DNA of 47,399 bases from positions 1-47,399 of the forward strand of contig VGPF01000015.1 of the NCBI GenBank assembly GCA_016875535.1. The letters are read 5' to 3'. The stretch is from Chloroflexota bacterium (GTDB taxonomy: Bacteria > Chloroflexota > Dehalococcoidia > SHYB01). The notes below the pieces were generated by a model. The model searched no databases, had not been told where the DNA came from, and saw nothing but the letters and a program-made list of their open reading frames with translations. Of this stretch, positions 23,932 through 32,722 are shown one piece after another; the first letter of the stretch is position 1, and every line of letters begins with the position of its first letter. A program made the position numbers and the translations under genes.

Positions 23932-25004
23932 GCGTTCTCGAACGTCCCGTAACCAGGCGAGCTGTGGTGACCGCCGGCGCAGCAGCCTCGATGGCATGGC
24001 TGGTTCGCTCCCGCCGTGGCCGGGCGCACGGGCAGGTCCTTCAAGCGGACATCATCGCCGCACCGGTTGCGCAACTTCCGGTATCTCCAAGCGACTCTGC
24101 ATGGCTGAAAGCGCTTCCCGCTACGATCACAATGCATCCGCAAAATATCGTCGTGCCTCGGGTGACGGAGGCTGGAGCCAAGTCCATCCAGGTCCGAGTT
24201 CTATACGATGCGGAGCGAGTCGGATTCCTCGTCGAGTGGCTGGATGCTCACAAGGATGCAGATCTAAGCACCGTGGCCCAGTTCCGCGATGGGGTTGCCA
24301 TCCAGTTTCCCGAAGACCCCCAGGGACAGCCTCCGTCTTTCATGATGGGCGAGGCGGGCAGGGGTGTCACGATCTACCACTGGAAGAGTGACTGGCAGTT
24401 CGCCCGGCTTGTTGATGTGGAAGAAGCGCATCCCAACATGGTCGGGGATCACTACCAGTACTCGGGGGCGCCAGAGGGAAAGATACCGGAGGCGACTGAC
24501 TACCTCACCAAAGGGCGCAAGGAGTATCTTACCGCAGCTGCTGTGGGCAACACCCTTGCAGACCCGCTTGCGCAAGAAAAGATCGGCCCGGTGCAGAAGA
24601 TGCGCGCTGAGGGGTTTGGGACATTGGAGCCCACGGATCACCAAGATGCCCGTGGGCTGGGCGAGTGGGTGAATGGCGGCTGGAAGGTGCTCATCTCCGT
24701 ACCGAGGCAGCAAGCCAAGTTCACATTTGCCGAAGGCCAGGCGGTGCCGGTTGCCTTTGCAGTCTGGGACGGCTCCCGCCAGGAGCGCAACGGAATGAAG
24801 GCCTATTCGCTGTGGAGTCCCGTCGGCCTCCGCACCGCCCCGTCCGCGGTTGCCAGACCGGGCGGAGACGACTGGCTCGTGCCTGGCTTCACTGCATTTT
24901 GGGGCGTGCTCATCGCTGGGCTGACCGGGCTGCTTGCCTTCCAGTTCTGGAAGGAGCGGAAGAGTAAACAGACCAGCCCGCCCAAGCGTCCGGATGCTCA
25001 TTAA
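23928..25004 (+). CDS. nxrC: Heme-binding membrane-anchored gamma subunit, ethylbenzene dehydrogenase/NxrC-like
   Basis: 358 residues. Arg10-Arg11 (VTRRAVVTAG) and the following Ala-rich stretch look like a twin-arginine signal. The body matches the cytochrome b-type gamma subunits of type II molybdoenzymes: VRVLYDAERVGFLVEWLD, FRDGVAIQFPED, then PSFMMGEAG. Met139/Met140 and Lys291 (RNGMKAYSLWSP) correspond in position to the Met and Lys heme ligands known from EbdC. Unlike soluble EbdC it ends with one transmembrane helix (FTAFWGVLIAGLTGLLAFQF) and a basic tail, so it may anchor the complex. Overlaps the chaperone gene by ATGA. Confidence 0.82.
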   Translation: MSVLERPVTRRAVVTAGAAASMAWLVRSRRGRAHGQVLQADIIAAPVAQLPVSPSDSAWLKALPATITMHPQNIVVPRVTEAGAKSIQVRVLYDAERVGFLVEWLDAHKDADLSTVAQFRDGVAIQFPEDPQGQPPSFMMGEAGRGVTIYHWKSDWQFARLVDVEEAHPNMVGDHYQYSGAPEGKIPEATDYLTKGRKEYLTAAAVGNTLADPLAQEKIGPVQKMRAEGFGTLEPTDHQDARGLGEWVNGGWKVLISVPRQQAKFTFAEGQAVPVAFAVWDGSRQERNGMKAYSLWSPVGLRTAPSAVARPGGDDWLVPGFTAFWGVLIAGLTGLLAFQFWKERKSKQTSPPKRPDAH

Positions 25005-25009
25005 CTGCT

Positions 25010-25693
25010 ATGACGATCCCACTCGTGGTCATTTCCGGCTTTTCAGGCAGCGGGAAGACAACCGTCGCATCCGGGCTTGTGCGCCAGCTCGCTGGCCGAG
25101 GATATCGGGTTGCCGCCGTGAAACACGCCGCCCACGGTCATGACTCCGGCGATCCCCGGACCGATAGCGAGCGCCTCTTCGATTCCGGCGCGGAGGCAGT
25201 CGTCGTCAGTTCACCTGGCGCTCTTACCAAGAAGGAGCGTACCATTGGTGATATGCCCCTGGATTGGATCGTTGAGGCCTTGGGACAGGCGTACCACATC
25301 GTCATCGCTGAGGGCTTCAAGCGCTGCTCCGCGCCTAAGATCTGGATTCACAACGGAGAAGACGTCCCGCACGGGATCTCGCACGTTGTCGCCACTGTTG
25401 GCCGAGGCCAGCCTCGCGCCTCTTCTGTTCCTGACTTTGACCGGGATGACACACCGGGCCTCGCAGACTTCGTTGAGCGCTCGTTGCTTCAATCGGCGAA
25501 CGGGGCGCGCGGGTTCTCACTCGCCGTGGATGGCAAGTCGGTAGAGTTACGCCCATTTGTGAGCGCTACCCTGGAAGCCATGATCCGTGCCTTTGTCGGC
25601 GAATTAAAGGGCATGCCTGCGCAGCCGCAGAGCATCGTTTTGACAATCGAAGGACCTTCGCATCAGGCTACAGCTGACGCGGAAGGTTCCTGA
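25010..25693 (+). CDS. mobB: Molybdopterin-guanine dinucleotide biosynthesis protein MobB
   Basis: 227 residues. The N-terminal P-loop (VISGFSGSGKTTVASGLVRQL) and the VAAVKHAAHGHD...TDSERLFDSGA region are MobB hallmarks, as is VIAEGFKRCSAPKIW. MobB assists MobA in forming the bis-MGD cofactor that NxrA needs. It starts 5 bases after nxrC. A C-terminal extension of about 50 residues follows the MobB core. Its presence inside the operon suggests the cassette brings part of its own cofactor supply. Confidence 0.9.
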   Translation: MTIPLVVISGFSGSGKTTVASGLVRQLAGRGYRVAAVKHAAHGHDSGDPRTDSERLFDSGAEAVVVSSPGALTKKERTIGDMPLDWIVEALGQAYHIVIAEGFKRCSAPKIWIHNGEDVPHGISHVVATVGRGQPRASSVPDFDRDDTPGLADFVERSLLQSANGARGFSLAVDGKSVELRPFVSATLEAMIRAFVGELKGMPAQPQSIVLTIEGPSHQATADAEGS

Positions 25694-25766
25694 AGACGGA
25701 TTCCTCCTTTTGCTGGCGACAGGTGTCAGCCGGCTGATGCCCGGGTGTCCGTCGTCCAAGACGGTC

Positions 25767-25780
25767 GGATCGTACGATCC
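25767..25780. repeat. 14-base palindrome next to the right direct repeat
   Basis: GGATCGTACGATCC lies 11 bases before the right 224-bp repeat, in the 98-base gap after mobB. It may mark a junction or a regulatory site. Confidence 0.35.
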
Positions 25781-25791
25781 TCCTTTGTCGC

Positions 25792-26015
25792 GTAGGGCGC
25801 GAGCTGGTCGGCGTCTATTCGATGACCGGCAACGCCAACGACGTCGTCATCCTCCTGGCGATCAAAGACTGGGCCGCCTACGCCAAAGGGATGGCCATCC
25901 GGAAGGCAGACCCGGTCCGCAAGACCTGGCAGGCCACCTCGTCCAGCTACCGCTCGGACTATGATCTGCGGCTATTGGCTCCAGGCCCCCTCTCTTTCAA
26001 CCCCCTCGCCTGGTA
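25792..26015 (+). repeat. Right 224-bp direct repeat flanking the molybdoenzyme cassette
   Basis: Gap-free copy of 17717..17940 with 11 differences, four of them clustered near its left end. Both copies end at a stop codon (TAA left, TAG right). Confidence 0.95.
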
Positions 26016-26016
26016 G
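25792..26016 (+). pseudogene. Truncated 3' fragment of the NIPSNAP-like gene
   Basis: Only the last 74 or so codons of the gene at 17273..17941 are present, in frame to a TAG at 26014..26016. There is no upstream coding part; an ATG at 25822 could start a 64-residue piece but has no ribosome binding site. The substitutions keep the reading frame, so the copy is either young or was once part of an intact second gene. Confidence 0.8.
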
Positions 26017-26345
26017 GGCTTTTCGTTCGGCCCTGTCCTCCCCATCAATGCCGATCCAGGGCCACCTCTGTCCCAAGGGCGATGATGAAGGTCTGTGGTT
26101 CACCCCAACCTCTTGCTGGCCTGGAAATGGAGTAGCCCCCGGCCACCCGGCCCTTGCGCGGAAAGCCCGCCTGCATATGCTGGCGCCAGGCAGGCGTTGG
26201 GGTCGGGCGGCGCTCCAAAACACTCCACTCAAGGCCCTTCAGTCACCCGCTCCGAATCCCCGGCGCTCCAGCAGGACCTCTGTTTATCCCGCCTAGCCGG
26301 ACGTAAGAATGAGCAGTTCATCCCAAATGTTGGGGTCAACCAACA
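26017..26345. other. Intergenic region between the molybdoenzyme cassette and the defence islet
   Basis: No gene recognised; open frames here lack ribosome binding sites and recognisable motifs. Near its right end AATGTTGG (26326..26333) and CCAACATT (26340..26347) form an inverted repeat around a 6-base gap, just ahead of the zinc-finger ORF, possibly an operator. Confidence 0.5.
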
Positions 26346-26523
26346 TTGAAGCGATACCATTGTCCAGTTTGCCAAAAAAAGCTTAAGAACGGAGAATGGG
26401 CTTAAGTGGCACATGGATCACGGTATCCTCGGGATTCCTCTACCCCCAACGAGGGTTTCAAGTGAGCGTCAAGTGCTGCCGCGCCCTAGGGCCACGACGC
26501 CCCTTTCTACCGAGGTCCCATGA
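26346..26523 (+). pseudogene. C2H2 zinc-finger small protein, frameshifted at an A7 run
   Basis: From TTG 26346 the frame reads LKRYHCPVCQK and meets a run of seven A (26373..26379), after which it soon stops. Reading the run as six A joins it to SLRTENGLKWHMDHGIL, giving an exact C-x2-C-x12-H-x3-H zinc finger. The joined frame continues to a TGA at 26521..26523, overlapping the next gene's ATG as ATGA. Such small zinc-finger proteins occur in Chloroflexota. A sequence indel, a true mutation or transcript slippage on A7 are all possible. No ribosome binding site is obvious. Confidence 0.5.
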
Positions 26524-29500
26524 AAGGGCCCGCAGACTCGACGGAAGGAAGCGAAAGAAATAGTAGGTATGCGGTCAATCAGGGAAAGTTGATGGAGGTA
26601 CCCGAAGAGATGGCCGATAAAGCGCAAGACATCCGTCGCCGCATTACCGCAAACTCCATTGCTGATCTGAGGAGTCGACTTCTAGATTTAACGAATCGGA
26701 ATCGACTAGTTAACTTCAGGTTTAACCAGAAAAGCCGTACTCAGGTTAGGGTTATCGACGAATTACCTAATGTCCTCTTTGACAGAATAATTTCCGAGAA
26801 AGAGCTAATTTTTGCAGCTCTTCCTGAGCCTAGCGAATGGCTTTCAGATGAAAAGTCTGGTGAGTTTGCGTTAGCGCTGGCTGAAGCGCGGCTGACTGAT
26901 GAACAATATTTAAAGGACCGATCCAAGTTAGAAAATGAAGACGAGATCTCAGCCGCGGGGCAGAGGATTGAAAGAATGTTGAGAGATCGAGTTCGCCGCC
27001 GGCTGGGGTGGAAGCCACGTGCGACCCAAGAAACTATGTCACCTCAGGAATATGCAAAAGCAAAAGGCTTAGACCCCTCATGGGATTTACCCCGGCAATC
27101 CGCGGGCGAACAAAAGAAGTCGCATGGCGATAACTATATCCAAACGCTACTCTTTCCAGATTTAATGGAGTCTCGTTTGAGTGCAATTCGTGATGGCGCC
27201 CGCACTGCATTTTCAGAGATGGGCGTCAATGTCTTATTCGCAGTGTTCGGATTTTTGGAGTGGTATGAATCAGAATCAGCCGACAGCCCCTTTTTCTCTC
27301 CGCTACTTTTCCAATCTGTGAAGATAGAGCGAACGCTAGTAAGACAGACCTACCGTTACTCCATAGTTACTACTGGGGACGAAACCGAAATCAATCTGAC
27401 GTTACAGGAGCGTTTGTCCAGGGATTTTGGGTTTGTTCTTCCTGAGCTAGAGGAAGAGGACACCCCTGAATCTTATTTTGCAAAGGTTCAATCCGGCATT
27501 AAAGACCACAAGCGCTGGCGGGTCCGTAGGTTTGTGAATTTCGGTTTATTCTCGTTCGCTCGCCTGGCTATGTATCACGATCTAGATCCAACAAGGTGGC
27601 CTGGACATGACCCATTGGACGCCAAGCCTATTCTAAATGACTTGCTTTCCGGCCACGAGCAAACGGACTCCATCCACCCAGAAGAATATGACGTCGATAA
27701 GCCGAAAATCGAGCGAAAAGTTCCGTTGCTTATCACTGATGCAGACTCATCTCAGTTCTCAGCCATCGTTGACATCATGGAAGGGAGAAACCTTGTAATA
27801 AAAGGCCCTCCTGGGACAGGAAAAAGCCAGACCATAACCAATCTCATTGCGGCTGCCTTGAGCAAAGGCCAGTCCATTCTCTTCTTGGCGGAAAAGATGG
27901 CTGCACTAGATGTCGTAAAGAAAAGGCTAGATGACGCTGGTCTTGGAGACTTCATATTAGAACTGCACTCGACCAAAGCCCATAAGAAGGAAGTCCTCAA
28001 TTCCCTTTCCAAACGCTTGGCAATGTCGGGGCTGCCAGACCCGTCGGAATTGGATAAGGCGCTAAGTGAGTTTCAGAGACTCCGAGAACGGCTTACACGC
28101 TATGCAGACATTATGAACGACAACTGTGGAGATACAGGGGAAAAACTCCACGATTTGTTCTGGGCCGGGTTAAGGGCCAGAGATCTAGCTAAAGCATCGC
28201 TGCTACCAGCCACGTTAGATGTCGCCAAGGTAGGCAAAGCCACCAAGTTAACAGCTTTTGACTTGGATACCCAACGGACGGCGCTGTCTTCGCTGGAACA
28301 CATACTGAGATCATTTCCTCCTGAGTATCAAATCCGATCGCGCCACCCTTGGTCGGGGGTCGATGACAGTGATTTGTCGCCTTTTCAACAGGAACAGTTA
28401 TTAAAAGTTCTTGAGGAGTGGCAATCTACATTAAACGCCCTCCGCGAAGTCAGCGCTATGTTGGAGTCTCAGATAGGTATTACGGGCATTGCAACGATTA
28501 ACTCACTGCATTTTTGGGCTTCACTCCTCGATACCTTACCGAAGGAACAGGGGATTGTTGATTTTAGGGTATTGGGAAATCTGTACGATCCGGAAATAAT
28601 GAAGGAAGTGAAGGTATTTTGCTCCTCGGTCGAGTCCTGGCATGCTCAGACTGAGAATTTGCTTCTTGACGTAGAGTCTGGCAAATACGACTTAGCGTCA
28701 GCAGTAGCTTTTCAGGAATTAGTAACGATACTTAAAGAGATTGAACCTTCGACCGCAAAACTTTCTGATCCGATTAGTAAGATTCAGACATATACACTAA
28801 TCGGGTCACTTCCGAAATACAGAGGAGAATTTCGACATGTTGCCCAAAGCATTGACGATCGGTTGGTGCTAGTCAGAAGGCTGGTCGCACTCACTGATCC
28901 AAATGCGCCTTTACACCCTCAGCGTTTGAGAATCTTGCTTGACGCCCTAAGCATTGCCCGTACGACTGCGCCGGAAGTTCTAAGGAAACGTCTTCCATCG
29001 CTATTTCCTGATCATGTGCGTCGCCATTTGGTCGATGCGGAAACGCAAGCATCGCGTCTAAAAAAGGCACGCATTTATATCTCAGAGAATTTCATTCTAG
29101 ATCCCAGAGTTTCATCGGCTTCATATCGCGAACAAGCCAAAATCATAAAAAATGCTGGCTTGGTGGAACGCCTCTTAGGCAAGCGCTACAAGGCCGCTTG
29201 CCAAACCTGGTTATCAAGCTGCAAGAACCACTCCCCTGTCCAAAGAGAATTGAAATCAAAACATCTTGATGACATAGCCACGTATCTTGAGGAAGTCGCA
29301 ACATTCTCTGAAAGTTCAGAGCTTAAGGCCATTTGCGGAATGGAGTTTCTTGGGATTGATTCTGATTTTGCCTCATTGCTGAAAGTGCAAAGCTTCGCAA
29401 GCGCGGTGAATGAGAAGTTCTCCGGCCAAGAGCCATTTGCAAGGGAAGCTAGGAAATTGCTTCTGGAAGAGTCCCCATCAAAAATTGAAGGCATTCTTTC

Positions 29501-31835
29501 AGAAATAACGGAGGAAACTTGCAAGGAGATCGAATTCCTTTTGAAGGAATACATCTCCGTTGGCTTACCGGCAGGTGAAGGTAGCGATCTACGTTTAGTC
29601 CGAGAAAGCTGTGCTTCCGCTGCAGAAACAATTGACAGAATCTATCGCTCCGCAAAGAAAGCAAAGCTAAAGGACACTACCTCTTTGTCTGCGGTGCCAG
29701 ACATAGCTAAGAGGATCTCAGCCGTTTATGAGCGTAAATCGACGATAGATGCTGTAGCCCCAGAGCTCAGGGCCATCCTAGGGCCCGTCTTCGAGGGCGT
29801 GAAGACAGATATTTGGCTGTTGGCTCGGACAGTCGACCTAGCAACCAAACTCAGGAACCAAGCGTTGGAAAAAGATAAGAAACCTGCGCTCTTCGACGCG
29901 CTAAAACACCTGACTCATGAAAAGGTGCAATTTCTATCCGACACCGTAAGCAAGGCGCTCCAACGCGAGGGGACGATTCGAGAAAAACTCAGTCAAACAG
30001 TTCGAATTGATTACGGGGTCTTTTTCCGAACAAAGGATTTTGAGTTAGATTCGTTGGGGCGCTGCGCAGAAAGGGTATCAGTAGCGATTGACCATTCAGG
30101 ATTGTTGCCTTCATGGGTTGAACACAACCGGCTTCGGCTGCATGTCGAGGAACTAGGGCTGGCATCAATCTTAGAAGCGTACGAGAATGCGGAGACACCG
30201 CTTACTAACAGCACGATGGCGTTCAACTACGTGTTCTATCGATCGATTTTGGCTGAGGCCTACAAGCGCTATCCTGAAATCAATGAGTTTTCCGGTATTC
30301 ACCATGAGAGCCTTCGGAGACGTTTCCAAGAAATTGACAAAAGAATCTCCAAACTTCAAAGGCAAAGGCTGGCTTCGGAGCTTTCTAGGAGGCTCATATC
30401 GCCTGGTGTTGGTTCGGGTCCGAAAAAAGAGTGGACTCAACGAGCTCTAATTCTACATGAGATAGCCAAAGAAAGGCGTCATATACCATTGCGTGAGCTT
30501 ATGAAGCGCGCTGACGATGCGATCCAAGAAATGAAACCATGTTGGATGATGTCACCAGCATCGGTAGCGCAGTTCCTTCAACCTGGCAACATTGAGTTTG
30601 ACTTGGTCGTAATTGATGAAGCTTCGCAGATGCGCCCTGAAGAGGCTATCGGTGGGATTGCTCGTGGCAAACAGCTAGTAGTTGTTGGGGATGAGCAACA
30701 ACTACCACCTACCTCCTTTTTTGAGCGAACTGAAACCACGATTGATGACGATGAGGAAAATGAGGATGCTGTAGAAAACACATCAATTCTTGATCAAGCT
30801 CGTTCAATCTATCAACCTCACAGAGAACTAAGATGGCACTACCGCTCCCGTCATGAAAGTCTCATTGCGTTTTCGAACAAAAACTTCTATAACCAAAGCC
30901 TGACTATTTTCCCAACTGCAATGAAAAGGCACGCGGATTATGGAATCGAATTCAGGAAGGTTGATGGCCTCTACAAAGGCGGAGTCAACTTGCCAGAGGC
31001 GCAGGCGGTGGCTCTAGCGGCGGTTGAATTTATGCATAAGCAAGCGATGTTGCCCGAGGCCGATCGCCGCTCACTTGGTGTTGCAATAATCAATCAGAAA
31101 CAGCGAGATATAGTCGCCGAGGAGATTGACCGCTTGCTGGCCGGAGATACCCAAGCCGAAAAGTACCGAATCTACTGGGAAGGCACACTTGAGCCAATGT
31201 TTGTGAAGAATCTCGAGAACGTACAAGGGGACGAGCGAGATGTCATTTTTATTTCTACGGTCTATGGCCCTGAACAACCTGGTGCACGGGTACATCAGCG
31301 CTTCGGCCCTATCAACTCCGTGGTCGGCCATCGTCGCCTAAATGTCCTATTTACTCGCGCCAAGGAAAAGGTTGTGGTGTTCTCTTCCATGGCTTCGACC
31401 GACATTCTTCCCAATGAGTCTACTCGGCGTGGGGTAGGCATTCTTAAAGACTATTTGGTTTATTCCTCTACAGGTAAATTGGACGCCGGAACGACCTCAG
31501 GCCGAGAGCCAGATACTGACTTTGAGATAGTTGTTGCAAATCGTCTTAGGCAGCAAGGGTTTGATGTGGTGCCCCAGGTCGGTGTAGCTGGATATTTCAT
31601 AGATTTAGGGGTCAAAGATCCAAGAAAGCCTGATGTTTTTCTTCTTGGCATAGAGTGTGACGGTGCCACATACCATTCAGCTAAATCTGCCCGAGACCGT
31701 GATCGCCTAAGGGAAGACGTCCTCCGGCAGAAGAAGTGGAACATATATAGGATTTGGTCAACCGATTGGTTCCGCGACCCTGATCGCGAAACCAGCAAAC
31801 TGCTCGCATACATTAAGCAACTCTTGAGACCGTAA
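26520..31835 (+). CDS. DUF4011-superfamily 1 helicase-Vsr-like nuclease protein (Hhe-like defence protein)
   Basis: 1771 residues. A DUF4011 region (about residues 35-330, starting SIADLRSRLLDLTNRNRLVNF) precedes a split superfamily 1 helicase. Walker A GPPGTGKS is near residue 429. A long helical insertion of about 900 residues separates it from Walker B (VVIDEASQM, about 1361), VVGDEQQLPP (1389), WHYRSRHESLIAFSN (1439) and VLFTRAKEKVVVFSS. The last about 110 residues (PDVFLLGIECDGATYH, then DRLREDVLRQKKW and YRIWSTDWF) form a Vsr/MTES_1575-type endonuclease domain. This matches the DUF4011-helicase-Vsr protein reported as antiphage gene hhe. Codon use is markedly AT-richer than the core genes, indicating transfer. 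Starts at 26592 or 26610 are also possible. Confidence 0.85.
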   Translation: MKGPADSTEGSERNSRYAVNQGKLMEVPEEMADKAQDIRRRITANSIADLRSRLLDLTNRNRLVNFRFNQKSRTQVRVIDELPNVLFDRIISEKELIFAALPEPSEWLSDEKSGEFALALAEARLTDEQYLKDRSKLENEDEISAAGQRIERMLRDRVRRRLGWKPRATQETMSPQEYAKAKGLDPSWDLPRQSAGEQKKSHGDNYIQTLLFPDLMESRLSAIRDGARTAFSEMGVNVLFAVFGFLEWYESESADSPFFSPLLFQSVKIERTLVRQTYRYSIVTTGDETEINLTLQERLSRDFGFVLPELEEEDTPESYFAKVQSGIKDHKRWRVRRFVNFGLFSFARLAMYHDLDPTRWPGHDPLDAKPILNDLLSGHEQTDSIHPEEYDVDKPKIERKVPLLITDADSSQFSAIVDIMEGRNLVIKGPPGTGKSQTITNLIAAALSKGQSILFLAEKMAALDVVKKRLDDAGLGDFILELHSTKAHKKEVLNSLSKRLAMSGLPDPSELDKALSEFQRLRERLTRYADIMNDNCGDTGEKLHDLFWAGLRARDLAKASLLPATLDVAKVGKATKLTAFDLDTQRTALSSLEHILRSFPPEYQIRSRHPWSGVDDSDLSPFQQEQLLKVLEEWQSTLNALREVSAMLESQIGITGIATINSLHFWASLLDTLPKEQGIVDFRVLGNLYDPEIMKEVKVFCSSVESWHAQTENLLLDVESGKYDLASAVAFQELVTILKEIEPSTAKLSDPISKIQTYTLIGSLPKYRGEFRHVAQSIDDRLVLVRRLVALTDPNAPLHPQRLRILLDALSIARTTAPEVLRKRLPSLFPDHVRRHLVDAETQASRLKKARIYISENFILDPRVSSASYREQAKIIKNAGLVERLLGKRYKAACQTWLSSCKNHSPVQRELKSKHLDDIATYLEEVATFSESSELKAICGMEFLGIDSDFASLLKVQSFASAVNEKFSGQEPFAREARKLLLEESPSKIEGILSEITEETCKEIEFLLKEYISVGLPAGEGSDLRLVRESCASAAETIDRIYRSAKKAKLKDTTSLSAVPDIAKRISAVYERKSTIDAVAPELRAILGPVFEGVKTDIWLLARTVDLATKLRNQALEKDKKPALFDALKHLTHEKVQFLSDTVSKALQREGTIREKLSQTVRIDYGVFFRTKDFELDSLGRCAERVSVAIDHSGLLPSWVEHNRLRLHVEELGLASILEAYENAETPLTNSTMAFNYVFYRSILAEAYKRYPEINEFSGIHHESLRRRFQEIDKRISKLQRQRLASELSRRLISPGVGSGPKKEWTQRALILHEIAKERRHIPLRELMKRADDAIQEMKPCWMMSPASVAQFLQPGNIEFDLVVIDEASQMRPEEAIGGIARGKQLVVVGDEQQLPPTSFFERTETTIDDDEENEDAVENTSILDQARSIYQPHRELRWHYRSRHESLIAFSNKNFYNQSLTIFPTAMKRHADYGIEFRKVDGLYKGGVNLPEAQAVALAAVEFMHKQAMLPEADRRSLGVAIINQKQRDIVAEEIDRLLAGDTQAEKYRIYWEGTLEPMFVKNLENVQGDERDVIFISTVYGPEQPGARVHQRFGPINSVVGHRRLNVLFTRAKEKVVVFSSMASTDILPNESTRRGVGILKDYLVYSSTGKLDAGTTSGREPDTDFEIVVANRLRQQGFDVVPQVGVAGYFIDLGVKDPRKPDVFLLGIECDGATYHSAKSARDRDRLREDVLRQKKWNIYRIWSTDWFRDPDRETSKLLAYIKQLLRP

Positions 31836-32029
31836 CTGGCCGTCGTTACAACCCAACGGGCCAACTCGCGGTATGCGGCCTTTTATGATTTAGGAAGAGT
31901 CGGGCAGGAATCAACAGACCTGGAACTCCCAACATGTAACAAATCCCCGTCCAAAAGGAATTGTTTCGGGATAGCGGTGACGCAGATTCGGTCAAGTCAA
32001 CAGGTCTAGGGTGAATCAGAAGGAGCACT

Positions 32030-32722
32030 ATGCCGTTACCGTTAAGTGTAAATTCCGACGAAGAGATCGCTCCGGCTATTCTTTCCGTCATCCGGACGGC
32101 GAAAGGCAACGTCGTCATCGTCTCTCCATACGTTCAACTTTGGGGACACGCCGAGAAAGTGATTCAAAGTGCCGTACATCGTGGAGTTCGCGTCCGATTC
32201 CTCGTGAGGTCTGGGGAACAAGGTGCCAAACCTGAAGAGGTCGCGAAACTGCTTGCGATGAAGGTGGAAGTCCTAGCGGTACCAAACCTCCATGCGAAGG
32301 TCTACTGCGGCGACTCCAAAGTCGTCGTGAGCTCGATGAACTTTTACAATTATTCGGCTAGCAATTCGCATGAGATTGCTCTCGTAGTCTCGGATCCCGA
32401 AAGCCAAGCCGCCGTTCGTGCCTATGTGGACGGACTCCTCCCTTTCGCTGCTCCTTGGGGACAAGCGCGCTCCACAGGGGTAGATGTCTCTCGTCCGGCG
32501 CCGAGGTCCGCTCCCAAAAGTATCGGGATTGGGCTGTGCATCCGATGCAGCGACCGAATCGGCTTTGACCCGAATTACCCCCTTTGTGACGACTGCTATG
32601 ACCTGTGGGCCGAGTATGAAAACCCAGACTATACAGAGAAGTTCTGTCACTCCTGCGGTGCCAACGAGCCCGTGACCTATGCAAAGCCGCTCTGCTACAA
32701 GTGTTTCAAGGCGCTCGGGTAA
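32030..32722 (+). CDS. Phospholipase D-like domain protein with C-terminal zinc-binding region
   Basis: 230 residues. The N-terminal part is a single-HKD PLD-like unit (NLHAKVYCGDSKVVVSSMNFYNYSASNSHEIALV), a fold used by nucleases and lipases that usually dimerise to complete the active site. The last about 65 residues hold four CxxC pairs (CIRCSDRIGF, CDDCYDLW, CHSCGANEP, CYKCFKALG), likely two zinc sites for nucleic acid or protein binding. AAGGAG precedes the ATG. It is 195 bases after the helicase and overlaps the next start as TAATG. Likely a nuclease-type companion of the islet, though such proteins also occur alone. Confidence 0.8.
   Translation: MPLPLSVNSDEEIAPAILSVIRTAKGNVVIVSPYVQLWGHAEKVIQSAVHRGVRVRFLVRSGEQGAKPEEVAKLLAMKVEVLAVPNLHAKVYCGDSKVVVSSMNFYNYSASNSHEIALVVSDPESQAAVRAYVDGLLPFAAPWGQARSTGVDVSRPAPRSAPKSIGIGLCIRCSDRIGFDPNYPLCDDCYDLWAEYENPDYTEKFCHSCGANEPVTYAKPLCYKCFKALG

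Noticed and set aside
25010-25693. Reading the last gene of the cassette as a general GTPase
   Set aside because: The K-H-x-x-H and AEGFK patterns after the P-loop are specific to MobB.
17717-26015. CRISPR array or transposon ends for the repeated segment
   Set aside because: Only two copies, about 8 kb apart, made of coding sequence in direct orientation. There are no inverted termini or spacers, and no transposase is visible.
26041-26296. Small ORFs between the cassette and the zinc finger
   Set aside because: No ribosome site and no recognisable composition. They overlap opposite-strand frames.
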